A stretch of 38,991 nt of DNA, from the NCBI RefSeq assembly GCF_000090795.2, contig NW_003546440.1, positions 29,044 to 68,034 on the forward strand, written 5' to 3'. This stretch comes from Amphimedon queenslandica. Lineage: Eukaryota; Porifera; Demospongiae; Haplosclerida; Niphatidae. Positions 20,438 through 32,255 of the stretch are shown here, piece by piece. Position 1 is the stretch's first letter. Every line of letters begins with the position of its first letter. The translations under genes were made by a program, and so were the position numbers. The notes beneath the pieces are model-generated. The model did not search any database, was not told the DNA's origin, and was given only the letters and a program-made list of their open reading frames with translations.

Positions 20438-23400
20438 GTAAGTATCATTTCCTCAAAATAATCAATTACTGTAATTCATTTTTAAAATTAGATCAAGGAC
20501 TAATGATAAGTAAGAATTTTATGATTGATTCTGCCTAGTTTACACTCTTTTGCAGTGCCAAATATAGAAATATCGAATTACGAAAACAAGTCAATCTTTT
20601 ATCCTGGAGCACCTTTACTGTTACAGTGCTCTTTGAATCTGACTAATTATAGCTCCTTTTCACCAACAGTCACAAACCAGTGGATAAAAAACAACAGCAT
20701 TATAACTAACTCTTCAAGGACATCACAATGCATCACAGTGTCTTCAGATATTTATGTTGCTGAATTATTCATTTATCCTCTTAATTCATCGACTGATGCT
20801 GGAGAGTACCAGTGCAATGTGACAGTTTGTGGTAATGATAGTGAATGTAGCAATAGCATCAGTGAAGCCTTACTAGTTGAAATAAGTGGTAAGTGCTATT
20901 ATGACATTGGTCTTATTGCATTATGCTTGATGTTCTCATACCCACATGCTCATGCACTCAAGCATGTGCTGAATATTAGACAATGCAGAACCTTATGACA
21001 GTTTTAAATTATTGTTTTAGAAAAAATTAAGGGCTCTGACTTTATGCCTAAAACATATCCATCTCATTTTTATTGTGATGTGCTATTACGCTAATCATGC
21101 AGGTGGCTACTTTTAAGCTCCTTTTATATTTCTTTTTTGTAGATCTTCCACCATTATCAGTGGATCTGGAGCTGATAAGCACCAGCTCTTCTTTCTTCCT
21201 ATTACAATGTAATGTATCCACTGATGATCGGTTAATATTCATGCCAAAAATCGAATGGTTTTATTCTGGAAGTCTCCTTTCAACGTCTTCTAATACTATT
21301 GAGAGTCTTGAAGTATCAGACCCAATGCCTGGTACATATACTTGTCAGGCTAGTATAGAAGTTGATGAATTTATGATTTCGTTTTCAAAGAATGCAAGCT
21401 ACATTCTGCTGCCAGGTATGGCTTTAGGTTGATGTGGTTACATAATCAAATTAAGTTTCCTTTTATAGAAGTGTTACCAGTTACTGTGTCAGCTATGACT
21501 GAGCCAACATTTGGGGTTGAATATAAGCTGGTTTGTATTGTCAATGTTTCCTCTAATGTCTCAGTCAATGTGGATTGGTTTGATGAGTCTGGTTCACAAA
21601 TACAATCATCATCATCATCATCACTGCATATAACAAACACTGTATTGCCCAGTTACTTTAATTCCACTCTTACATTTAGTTCATTAAGTTTCTCTAATGC
21701 TGGCACCTACACGTGCTCTGCTAGAATCAGCAGTTTGGTTGAAAGTGATAATTATACCATACGGATCCAATGTAAATTAAATAATAGTTCTATTCTTCTT
21801 TAATTATTTTCTATGCATAGTGCCTCCATTTGAATTGGGTGATATTACGCGAGACTATTATGGTACCTTGTACAGTGGGACTCCATTGGCACTTACTTGC
21901 AGCCTCAACTTAAGTACTATTGATACAACCTTTAGTGTCACTAATGAATGGATTCATAATGAAGAAGTGGTGTCAAATACTTCTAGAGTCAAGCAGTGCA
22001 TAACTGAGATAGCTACTAATGTATATAATGCAACACTTTACTTTTATCCTCTCAACAGTACCATTGATGATGGAGAATACAAATGTACCTTTAGCATTGG
22101 CTCTAATCTACTCTTGAGCAACATTAGTAGCAATGTATCAACATATCTTTTATATGAAGGTTAGCTAATTCTTTATTATAAAAAAGATATATATACTACT
22201 GTTGCATCATGTATACAGAGCTAGGACTACCCTCAGTGGCTCTCAGTATAATAAATGAGAGTAGAGTACAAAGTGTATTGCAATGCAGAGTGACTGGAGT
22301 GAGCTCAAGGCTATTGGCAATCCCAGAGTTGCAGTGGTTTAAAGAGGGAGAGCTGATCTCATCAAGCTTCAACACAATTGAAAACCTAGGAGTGCCTTTT
22401 TCAGGCTTATACAGATGTGCAGCCACACTCACCATCAGTGATATCAACAGTACAGTAGCATCCTTTGCAACTTATGACGTCATCATTCAAGGTATGCTCA
22501 TATTTACTTCTCAGATATGCTAATTTTATGTCTGCAGGCACATTAAGGGTTTCTGTTTTTGAGAGAGGCAATCAGTTGTTTGATGATAACCTTGAGCTTG
22601 TGTGTACTGTGAATGGGTCTTCCTCTTCTAATGTTAGTTGGTATGATCCTAGTGGAGCTCAAGTACTAGATGCATCATTGATTTACGTCGTGACAAATTC
22701 TGAAGAAGATTCTGTGATTTCTGTTTTGAAATTTTCTTCGTTGAGATTTTCAGATAACGGAGAGTATCAGTGTCTTGCTCAATTGGATTTGTATATTGCA
22801 AGTGAAAGTATTAATGTCTCAGTACAATGTAAGATAAAAGTTTTTTATAATTTTATTCCTTTTTTGTATATAGTACCTGAGTCCTTAGACGTAGAGATTA
22901 CACAGGACTATACCGGTCTATTATATACAGGAACACCTCTTACCCTTATATGCAGTCTAAACTTGACTGCCATTGACACTAATATAACAGTTTATAGTCA
23001 ATGGATAAGAACCAGTCAAAATGCTAATATACAAACTGATTCTAGACTCACTCAATCTCTATCAGAGATATCTACCAATGCATATGAGTCAGTTTTGACT
23101 TTTAATCCTTTAGACAGTTTGGTAGATGGTGGAGAGTACATTTGTCTCTTTACAGTAAGCACTGATGATGTCGTAACTGAGGATAGAACTGGTAATACCT
23201 CAATTCAACTCTCAGTAAATGGTATGTAATGAAACTTACTTCAAGCAAATGTCGTTATTTTCTGTATTATGTATTTTGTGTAGTGACCCTATTATTTGTG
23301 CTAATTAACCTTATTTATAACTTTTTTGTAGATGCTCCTCCTTTATTTGTCAATCTTGTCCTACTCAACATTAGCTCCAGTGAAGTATTGCTAGAATGTT

Positions 23401-26400
23401 CTGTTACTAGTATCGATAGATTGATAGCTACACCACCAACACTAGAACTGATATTCTCTGATGCTGTCCTATATACATTGACTGGTAGTAGCAGTCAAAT
23501 ATTCAGACTGGACCGTGTTCAAACTTTGTCTGGTGTGTATAAATGCAATGCTGAGGTTACAATTGTTGGTCTTAATGATGTCACTGTTAATGGAACAGGA
23601 GATAATCATTTAATTATACCAGGTATACTGTTAATTTTTTTGTGATGCATTACATGTTTTTATGCTGTTTTGAGGAAATTCTGATCAAAAATAAAGTTTT
23701 AGCAATTTTAAAATTTGCTCAAAAATTTTACAAGAGACAATAAAATAGTACAGAGTATTTTGTCAAAAATGGCTAGAGTTCTCCATTTTTATATTTTTTC
23801 TGATACATATACATGTCTTTATGCTAAGTATAAATTTGAACTCAAAATATGATTTTTTATAAATTTTTGAAATTGCTTAAAATCGGACAAAAATCATGGG
23901 TTAGTTCATCAAAAGTGACCACAAGAAAATCCTCCATTTTTATAATTTTTCCTAATATTAAATTTGAGCTGATTACAATCAAAATTAGACTTTGTAGAAT
24001 TTTTGAAAATTTCTCAAAAAATCTAGCCAAAGACCATTGGCAGAGTGTTTTGTGAAAAACAACTTCCAAAGTTTTTGTATTTTTCTGATGCATGTACTTT
24101 AGAAAGTTAGATCTGATTCCACTCATCAATAGATTTTTAGAAATTTTTAAAGTTGCTCAAAAATTTGACAAAAGACTATGGGCCATACTGTATTTGTAAA
24201 CCACACTATATACATTCATAATACAATAATTTCTAAATCTGACAATGTTCCTTTTTTCATAGATATATTAGATATTGATTTATCTGTCACAGATGAGCCA
24301 TTGCTTGGTAATGAGTACAGTTTAGTATGCACTGCCAATGGTAGTATTACACCTCTAATTCATTGGTACGATGAAAATGATGAGCCTCTCAATACAACTA
24401 CTGTGTCTGTTACTACCATTGCCCCTGCTTTGATATCAGTTGTGTCTGTGTTAACATTCAATCCACTGAGACTATCAAATGGAGGGCATTATCGATGCTC
24501 TGCTATCCTTGCTAATGGAAACAGTACATTAGTAGAAAATGATACTGTTATGGTATTAATACAATGTGAGTTTAAAATGCATTAAAAAATAACAACCATC
24601 ATTATTTTGTTTATTGTTTTAGTACAATCGTTGCCAGTCCTCTTATCCCTTGATTATGATGGACAACTATATACAGGAACACCACTCATCTTGTCTTGTT
24701 TTCTTAACATTAGCTTCATTGAGACGAGTGTATTGACTGACACCCAATGGACAATAAATGAGCTTGATATTTTATCAGTGAACCAGTCTAGAGTCATACA
24801 AAAGGACATTGAATTTGCTGATAACGTATTCAAGTCGTCTCTTGAGTTTAATCCATTGAACAGTGTAACTGATAATGGAGAAGTTGTCTGTAGTTTTACT
24901 GTCAGTCCTTCTACTGGAGGAGAATATTTTGTAAATGCTACAACAAGAGCAGCATTTAATATTTCAGTAAATGGTAAGGAGTATTATAGTAATGCATATG
25001 TATTAATTATATTTATTTTATATAGCACTTGCTTACCTTGGTGTGGATATTTCATTAAGTAGTAATGGCACTTTAGCTACAGTGCAGTGTATTACTAGTA
25101 CCATTGACAGACTGATTGCCAATCCTGTATTAGAATGGTCATATCCTTCAGATGCTTTAATAGTCTCCAGTACAGCAAATAGTCTTACTTTTAATCCACT
25201 CCTAACATCTTCTGCTGGTCAGTATGCCTGCACAGCATCAATCATCATTGATAGCATCAACTTTATCATACAAAACAGCTCTACTCTTAATTTTACACTG
25301 CAGAGTAAGTGACATGAAAGTATAACATTTCATTCATGTAATTCTTATCTTTTTAGTACCAAGTCCTACAGTCAGTATCACTGCTAGTCCTTCAGTGGAA
25401 GTATTTCATGATACAGTACTGAATCTAACATGCACTGCTACACTATCAGATCACATTGATTCACCGGTTGAGATTATTTTCGAGTGGTTTGACTTTGACG
25501 ATAGAATAACAATTGAAACTATAATTAGGAGCAATGGGTCTCATTTTGAAAGCAGTGCACTTATTTATCCTGAGCAATACAGTGGTTTCATCATCAGGAA
25601 TTATACTTGTAATGTTACCATATCATCAATGAGCCATTACCTAATAGATGCTATTAATTCTTTCACTATTCCCATTACTGTACAAGGTAAGGTATAATTG
25701 ATAAACAATATTTTATTTTTATTCAATAGAGCTTCCTTCTTTTGCTCCATTGATTGAATCAACTGGCAATCCAGTTTTTGGTGAAGAGCTATTTCTCAAT
25801 TGTTATGTGACTCTTGTCAATGAGCTAAGAATGCAACCAAACATTTATTGGCAAAAGATTGACAGTGATACTAATGAGACTTTGATGCTATCCGGACAAG
25901 AATACAGCATGGGACTCCTAAAGGGAATCACATTAACTCTGCCTAATCTGTCCTTTGATTCTAGAGGCTTGTACATTTGTGGAGTCAAGTATGTGTCACC
26001 AAGCAGCAACACGAGTGAAGTAACGCATGAAAATTATACAGTCACATTAAAAAGTATGTCACTTTCCTTTAAAATATTTTAATATTATAATTTAATTTTA
26101 TAGTTCCACCAGTTACTGCTTTTATATTATCTGAGTCTACTACTGAGAGGATTGCTGGAACATTCTTTGAGTTGAAATGCTTATTAAATACAACATTCCT
26201 GGACTCATTCAATTCATCATTATTCCCAGTATCCAGTCAATGGCTACACAATAACAGCATGGTCAATTCTGATAGGGTCACTGGTCATATTGATAATGAT
26301 AGTAATGGGTTTTACAGGACCACATTAGTCTTTTATCCATTGGATACCAGTGACTCTGGTATATATCAGTGCTCACTAACAGTTGGGATTGAGGATCAAT

Positions 26401-29400
26401 ATGTACAAACTACACAAGTTAATACCTCAACAACTTTATATATAAGAGGTATGTCTAAAATGATATTAGATGCTTTGTTTTAATTATGATTTTAATTTAT
26501 TTTATAGATGTCCCTCCTCTCAATGTCACCATTACTTCATCAAGCAATGAGAGGTCATTAGGTAGACCATATTCATTAACATGCAGTGTACCATTGATCG
26601 ATGGATTTATATCATTGCCAACATTACAATGGTATAATGATAATGATGACCTTCTTGAGTCTTCAGTGGAAGATGCTAATGGCTCTCTCACACTTTCATT
26701 TGAATCACTGAATTCAACTCATGCTGGAGTGTATAAATGTTCTTTATCACTATCAGTTCCACAAATTGATATTTATCTTAATACAAGTGCTTCAGAAAAC
26801 ATAACTATTCAAGGTAAATATAGTAATTATTATTTTTTATTATTCACTTCTACAATATTTTTATTCGTAAGTTCCTCAGCCACATTTAGCAATGGAGTTA
26901 GAGAGAGCAGGCAACCTTGTTTCTGGTACTCATTTCTCAATAACATGTTTGATTACTCTATCATTATCAAGTCTTCACACAGTACCTACTGTTAGTGTCT
27001 TTTGGAGTAAGGACTATACTAACATTACCAATGACAGCAGTCGAGTATTTATATCGCAGTTGATTGAAAATGTGAATCAAAGTGAATATCAGTCTATACT
27101 TGTATTCAAGTCTCTCAGCAGTGATGTTGATTCTGGAAATTACACTTGTAGAGCTCAGGCTAGTATTGGGGATGATGATTTCATTGAGGATTCAATAGTT
27201 GCTGCTGATTCAGTTACCATTAATGTTACAGGTAATGTAGTTCAAATGTAAATTCTAAGACACAAGGTCAAAAACTATATTTTGTAATTTACAAGAAAAT
27301 TATAACATTGCTGCATGCATTAACTGAAATAAATTTATTTATTTATTTTATTTTTGTGTAATAGATCCTACCATTCCTGAACTTCTTGTAGAACCAACAC
27401 AGTTCACTGGTTTGGAGAGTACTTGTGCTGATTCTTATCCTCATGATAATGTCACGTTAATCTGCTCTGCAACTTTCCCTTCTCTATTGGTGGATAGTGA
27501 CACAGTAACATTTAGTCTTACCTGGTATCACAACAACAGTTTCTATGCTACAAATATAAGTGTATTAAACAATGGGCTCACACTGACCAGTAGCTTATAC
27601 ATAGAAATGGCAGGCTTGTCAGATTCTGGCACATACCAGTGCAAGGCTAGTATTGCTTTCCTTGAGTCTAGTAATGTAACAAGATCAGAGGAAGCTGTGA
27701 TTGCAATAAAAGGTATGAATAGTATTGTATTATAGTAGCTTTATTGTGTAGTATGTTTCTAAGTATATCTAATCACTTAATTACTCATTTTTATGTATTT
27801 ATGTACACTACTATAGGTAGTTCACTCCCACATCCAGTTGTAGTAGAGGATTATATTTCAACATCTACAAGTGTCTCTATTACTTTCAGGGTACCATTGG
27901 TTGTCTACACACAGGAACATTATAAACTATTGTATGAAGGGTTTGAGTTTCAGACTCATACTAGCCTCAGTAATGAGGTTATTGGTAATACTGACATTAC
28001 CGTATTGAATGAAAGCTATACCATTGAAATAGATGGACTGGAGGAGAATCATAGTTATAATTTCTCTGTAATTTCATACAGTTGTGTTGGAAATACATCA
28101 AGTTCAACTGTCACTTTTACTACAAAAGAATCAAGTATGTCACAATGCATGGACTATACGCATTAACAATAGCATTGCGTTATTTATAATCTTAAAATAT
28201 ATGCAATATTATTGTTGTTTTATTTTAGTTCCCAATGGTTCTCCTTCCAATTGTACATTAATGGAAGTGTCTTCACGTTCTGTGACATTGATTTGGAATG
28301 ATGTGTCTGATATAGATCAGAATGGAGAATTGACTGGTTACAACGTTACCTGTCAAACTGGAGAAGGCTCTGTTCTGTCACTAAATGCATCAACTAACAG
28401 CATCACTATACAAGGATTGAGCCCTTATACAATGTACCAGTGCAATATTGCTGCTGTCAATAGAATCGGACAAGGACCTTTTTTAGAAAATTGTTTGTTC
28501 AGGACGTCACAAGAAGGTTTGCTTGCAAATAATATTTATATAGCTACAAGTGTTCATAAAGGCCACTGTTTTTTTATAATCATTTTAGATTGTTGTAATA
28601 ATAGTTCTTTTATCTTTTAGCACCCAGTGATTCACCTACTAATGTGACTCTATCATCATCTACATCATTCTCACTGGAGTACAAGTGGTCACCACCAAAC
28701 ACTCCCAATGGAAATATTACTCATTACACTTTACTATTCCTTTTCAATAATGGCAGTCAGCCGCTAACTGTCGTGCTTCCTGACTATGTTCTATCTTATA
28801 ATCTTACTGGTTTATCACCTTATCAACTTGTTACACTGAATATTTCTGCTGCCACATCAATAGGGAATGGGCCTGCTGGTCTCCTTTCAAACAGAACTGA
28901 TCAATACAGTACATTTCTGATACATGTACATTATACATGTACTTATGTTGCATAGAAAGTTTGAGCCGGTTTTGATCAAATTCGAATTTTTTAGAAATTT
29001 ATGAAGTTATCAAAAAATTAGGCCAAAGTCCCTGTACTATAAAGTTGCTCAAAAGTTGGGCAAAAGTCCCTGTACTATAGTACAGTGTCTCGAGCCAAAT
29101 TTTGCCAAAATTGAAAGGCAAAGAATTCTGCATTTTTCTAAATTTATCTAATACACATACATGTTCTTATGTTGTGTAGAATGTTTGAACTAATTCCGAT
29201 CAAATTTGGATTTTTTACAAATTTTAAAAGTTGCTCAAAAGTTGGGCAAAAGTTCCTGTACTACAGTACAGGGTCTTGGGCCAAATTTTGCCAATATTGA
29301 AAAAGAGGGAAATTTGCATTTTTATAATTTTATCTCATGCATATACATGTTTTTATTTTGTGTAGAAAGTTTGAACTTATTCTGATCAAATTTGGATTTT

Positions 29401-32182
29401 TTAATGAATTTTTAAAGTTGCTCAAAAATTGGGCAAAAGTCCCTGTACTATAGACATTAGTACAGGGTCTTGGGTCATATTTTGCCAATATTGCAAAGGA
29501 GGGAATTTTGAAATTTTATAATTTCATCTAATACATACATGTGTATATATGTTATTATGTTGCATAGAAAGTTTGAACTGATTCCAATCAAATTTAGATT
29601 TTTGTAAATTTTTTGTTCAAAAATTTTACCAAAATTGAAAAGGAAAAATTCTCCATTTTTATAATTTTATCTGATACACATACATGTTATTATGTTTCCT
29701 AAAAATTTTGAACTGGTTCCGATCAAATTTGGATTTTTTATAAATTTTTAAAGTGGCTCAAAAACTGGGCTAAAGCCCCTTAGAATCTCAGACCAAATTT
29801 TATTAAAGGCCTTTATACGCTACCCCACATGTTGCTAGCAACAAGTTGCCTAGTGTATGAAGGCCTTTTAGATATAAAAAGGAGAGAATTCTGCAATTCT
29901 ATAATTTATTTATGTATCCATAATATACATGTAAAAATAATAATTTTAGCCACATTTTTTATTCCATACCAGGGCCTGGTAGAGTGAATGATCTACAGGT
30001 GGTTGTGTTGAATGTCAGTGCTGCTAGAGTAGTATGGAGTGCAGTTGAACTTAGTGAAAGGAATGGAATTATAACGTCTTATTTTGTCAATGTGACAACA
30101 TATGATAATCTCATTATAGCATCGCAAGTAACTGACTCACTGGCAATTGTTATTACTGATTTAGGTAAGAATTCCCTGATGATATATATTGTGTTAAAAT
30201 TGGCCCAGAATTACATGCATATTAAAAAGTATGCTATAATCACTAATCCACAATTTTCTGAATGTTTGAGCAGTTTTTGACAAATAATTTTTTTAATATG
30301 AACATTTTAAAAATTAGCCAATTTATAAAAGAAAGCAAAGGCTCTAGCCCTTAGTTTTTTTTAATGGCTCCAAAATCACCCTCAATTTTTATTACTTCAT
30401 TTTTGTATAGCATAATAATGTAACCTTGTACAATGTTTAAATTTTTAGAGGCATTAAAGCCATTTATAGTTAATGTGAGAGCTATCAATGGTGCTTCAGA
30501 GAATGGCCTTAATTCTCAACTCACATTCTTCACTGCAGAAGGCAGTAAGCAAGATTAATTATTTTTATGCTTGATGATTGCTCTAAGTTATTATTACTAT
30601 AATTATTCATCATTTTTATTAGCTCCTCCTGCACCGAAGAACATCACTGCTAATAGACTCAATGGGACACACATGCTTATATCTTGGGAACAAATCTCAA
30701 TAACAGAAGCCAGAGGCTTCATCAAATTCTACCGAATCATATTACAAGTCCTCAGTACTAGTAGGAGAAGGAGACAAACACTGACATATGAAGTACCTGC
30801 TAATACTAGCAGTGCTGTTTTGGGTGATCTTAATCCTAGTTTGAGTTATACTGTACTAGTTGATGCTACTACCAATGCTGGCCCTGGATCACCTGCTTCT
30901 GCACCTAATTTACCAGGTAATAACAATATTAAATCAGAATTTATGTAAATTTAGTCAGGTAATATAAATTTGTATTTATGTTTTGTGTACTTTTAGCTCC
31001 AACTTCATCATTATTTCAAGTTAAAGCTGGTGATTTCCATTCCTGTACCGATATAATAGTTAGTGAACTATTAGCATACAATAATTATTGCATTCCTTTT
31101 TATCAATACAGACTAATAGTGAAGCTACATTGAAGAACTTCTTTAAAAGCTCACTCATTGATGTCATCAACAATACTTGTCAGTGTAATTTTGAGAGTGA
31201 TTATATCACTGATGACAGAATCATCTGCGATGAGACAGCACTCTCTAAAATAACATACAGAGGAAGAATAACAACCTTTAAAAATATATCATCTAATCAA
31301 TTGATATCCATCATGCAGGAATGGATAGACACTGCACCCACTGTACCTTACTCTCTTGCTGTCATATCATTTGATTCAAGCTGCCCTGTGGAGATTGACT
31401 CATTTGATGTACCTTTATGTGGTACACAATTGAGTATTACTTCTATTACCACTAGTATTAGTCCGACATCAAGCTCAGTGCCTGCTACTAGTAATACTGC
31501 TCAGTCATCGTCTATTGTAGCCCCAGTGTCTGCAGTTGTTGGTGTACTCTTGATTGCTGGACTAGTACTGGCAATTGTAATTGTATTGATTGTATTGGTT
31601 CGAAAGAGAAAAAGGTAAGAATTAATAAATTTATGCTAAGGATAATATTTTTTAAAAACTTTTTAGAAGCCATAATTTTAAAGAAGGAGGAAAGAAGTAA
31701 GTTACATTTAAATAAGTTTTTAGCTAGCTTTTATTAATCCCTGCCTTACTGCATGATGCATGTACATATAATCATTTTAATTCTTTTACAATAGTTTTTC
31801 CATGACACTTGCTAATGCTGCTTATGCTTCACGCTCGCAAATTTTCAGTAATACTCTACAACGACCCTTGCCACCAAATCCAGTAATGGAATTACAAAAG
31901 ATCGATCAAGAAGATGAGATTTACGAGCATCTAGACAATGATCCAGGAGTGAAGGAATCTGCATTTAAAGATAAAGACGTCAAAAACTGTGAACTCTTTG
32001 AAAATACTTATGCAGGTAATGATAGTGGAAAGGAGGGGCAGGAGCCACCAACATACATGGAGGTGATTGGTGGCATTGCTGGTGGTAAAGAGACTGTGAA
32101 GCCTGATGGAACTGATGCTGCTGGTCCCATTGATATTTCTAATGCCCTGAGCAAGATTGATGATGACCATGACTATGCATAA
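19465..32182 (+). CDS. Giant DOMON-Ig(17)-FN3(5)-SEA-like type I receptor, 31 exons, ~2821 residues
   Basis: Exons: 19465-19717, 19837-19918, 19973-20202, 20393-20437, 20556-20888, 21143-21415, 21469-21771, 21821-22159, 22219-22491, 22538-22828, 22874-23221, 23332-23622, 24263-24565, 24623-24973, 25026-25304, 25357-25686, 25730-26053, 26104-26448, 26508-26813, 26872-27231, 27365-27712, 27817-28134, 28229-28516, 28621-28908, 29973-30164, 30449-30544, 30623-30916, 30997-31058, 31112-31614, 31667-31696, 31795-32182. The sum is 8466 nt and in frame throughout. It is a cell-surface protein: signal peptide 1-20, DOMON-like ~25-200, Ig ~204-2002, FN3 ~2003-2494, SEA-like ~2495-2620, membrane span ~2652-2678 (APVSAVVGVLLIAGLVLAIV), 143-residue tail. 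Most introns are phase 1, which suits exon shuffling. The exon 1/2 junction is the least certain. I know no named orthologue; it resembles sponge and cnidarian Ig/FN3 receptors in general layout only. Confidence 0.85.
20556..27712 (+). other. Seventeen single-exon Ig domains with an A-B-C triplet periodicity
   Basis: Exons 5-21 each encode one Ig domain and each is a multiple of three bases with phase-1 borders. Nearly all have the B-strand Cys, core Trp and a (D/N)xGxYxC signature (DAGEYQC, NAGTYTC, DDGEYKC, DNGEYQC, DSGIYQC). Three subtypes alternate: A (YTGTPLxLxCSLNL...QWI...FYPL), B (PPLxVxL...DRLIxxP...EW) and C (LVCxVNGS...WYD). The order A-B-C occurs four times in a row (exons 5-7, 8-10, 11-13, 14-16), followed by a less regular block (17-21) with A/B-like members. 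Exon 12 lacks the core Trp (LELIF). Confidence 0.85.
23690..24190. repeat. Diverged satellite-family array in Ig-receptor intron 12
   Basis: This ~640-bp intron, much longer than its neighbours (about 45-110 bp), contains repeated CTGATACATATACATGTCTT and TTTGAGCTGATT, GGACAAAAATCATGGG and CTCCATTTTTATAATTTTT words. They are related to the 12.8-14.0 kb ~178-bp satellite. Frames on both strands here are repeat artefacts. Confidence 0.65.
28945..29790. repeat. Diverged satellite-family array in Ig-receptor intron 24
   Basis: Four to five units start at about 28950, 29174, 29360, 29562 and 29698, marked by TAGAAAGTTTGAAC followed by TTCCGATCAAATTTGGATTT. Units also carry AAAGTTGCTCAAAA, GGGCAAAAGTCCCTGTACTA and TGCATTTTTATAATTTTATC. 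The period is irregular (about 136-224 bp). It expands this intron to 1064 bp. It is related to the 12.8-14.0 kb satellite and the intron 12 array. Confidence 0.75.
29804..29869. repeat. 66-bp inverted repeat within intron 24
   Basis: AAAGGCCTTTATACGCTA at the left pairs imperfectly with TAGTGTATGAAGGCCTTTT at the right, with TTGCTAGCAACAAGTTGCC in the loop region. It is a compact hairpin or a minute foldback element inserted in the satellite array. Confidence 0.6.
30255..30430. repeat. Single satellite-family unit in Ig-receptor intron 25
   Basis: The stretch reads AATGTTTGAGCAGTTTTT, then AAAGGCTCTAGCCC, then ATGGCTCCAAAATCACC and TTTTTATTACTTCATTTTTG. These match, in order, the landmarks of one ~178-bp monomer from 12.8-14.0 kb. 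Confidence 0.7.
30997..31614 (+). other. SEA-like juxtamembrane module and transmembrane span
   Basis: Exons 28-29 encode a ~120-residue module (FKSSLIDVINNTCQC, then ITYRGRITTF, then ISIMQEWI, then Cys-rich DSSCPVEIDSFDVPLC), a Ser/Thr-rich stalk, the span, and a RKRKR stop-transfer. The pattern is SEA-like, but I see no GSVVV-type autocleavage site, so the assignment is by layout and weak similarity. Confidence 0.5.
31615..32182 (+). other. Cytoplasmic tail with SH3, WW and hemITAM-like motifs
   Basis: The tail (residues ~2679-2821) contains RPLPPNP at ~2716, matching the class I Src-SH3 ligand pattern RPLPxxP. EDEIYEHL at Y2736 has three acidic residues at -4 to -2 with an intervening residue, then YxxL, the hemITAM layout. 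PPTYMEV at Y2780 is a PPxY WW ligand that also gives a second YxxV. An ENTY tyrosine lies at ~2765. A 30-nt phase-2 mini-exon (31667-31696) supplies HNFKEGG just inside the membrane and could be skipped in frame. Confidence 0.65.
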
Positions 32183-32212
32183 TAAGTTTGAATTCATGCT
32201 ACTAATTTTAAT

Positions 32213-32255
32213 AATAAAAGGCTGTCTTGTTTCTTTATAAAATAAGTTGTTTATT
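32213..32255. terminator. Convergent polyadenylation signals of the Ig-receptor and Death-domain genes
   Basis: AATAAA on the plus strand (32213-32218) and its complement TTTATT on the minus strand (32250-32255) face each other 31 bp apart, with only 162 bp between the two stop codons. The 3' ends must abut or overlap. Confidence 0.65.

Larger units (their letters stand above)
27817..30916 (+). other. Five FN3 domains
   Basis: Exons 22, 23, 24, 25+26 and 27 encode FN3 domains of about 96-106 residues, with hallmark sequences SVTLIWNDV...LTGYNVTCQTG...LSPYTMYQCNIAAVN, KWSPPNTPNG...LSPYQLVTLNISA and PAPKNITANR...LISWEQ...LNPSLSYTVLVDA. The fourth domain alone is split by a phase-1 intron (30165-30448). 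The fifth holds an SRRRRQT basic run. Confidence 0.8.

Noticed and set aside
23849..24129. Overlapping open frames on both strands
   Set aside because: Both sit in satellite-derived intron 12 sequence of the receptor gene.
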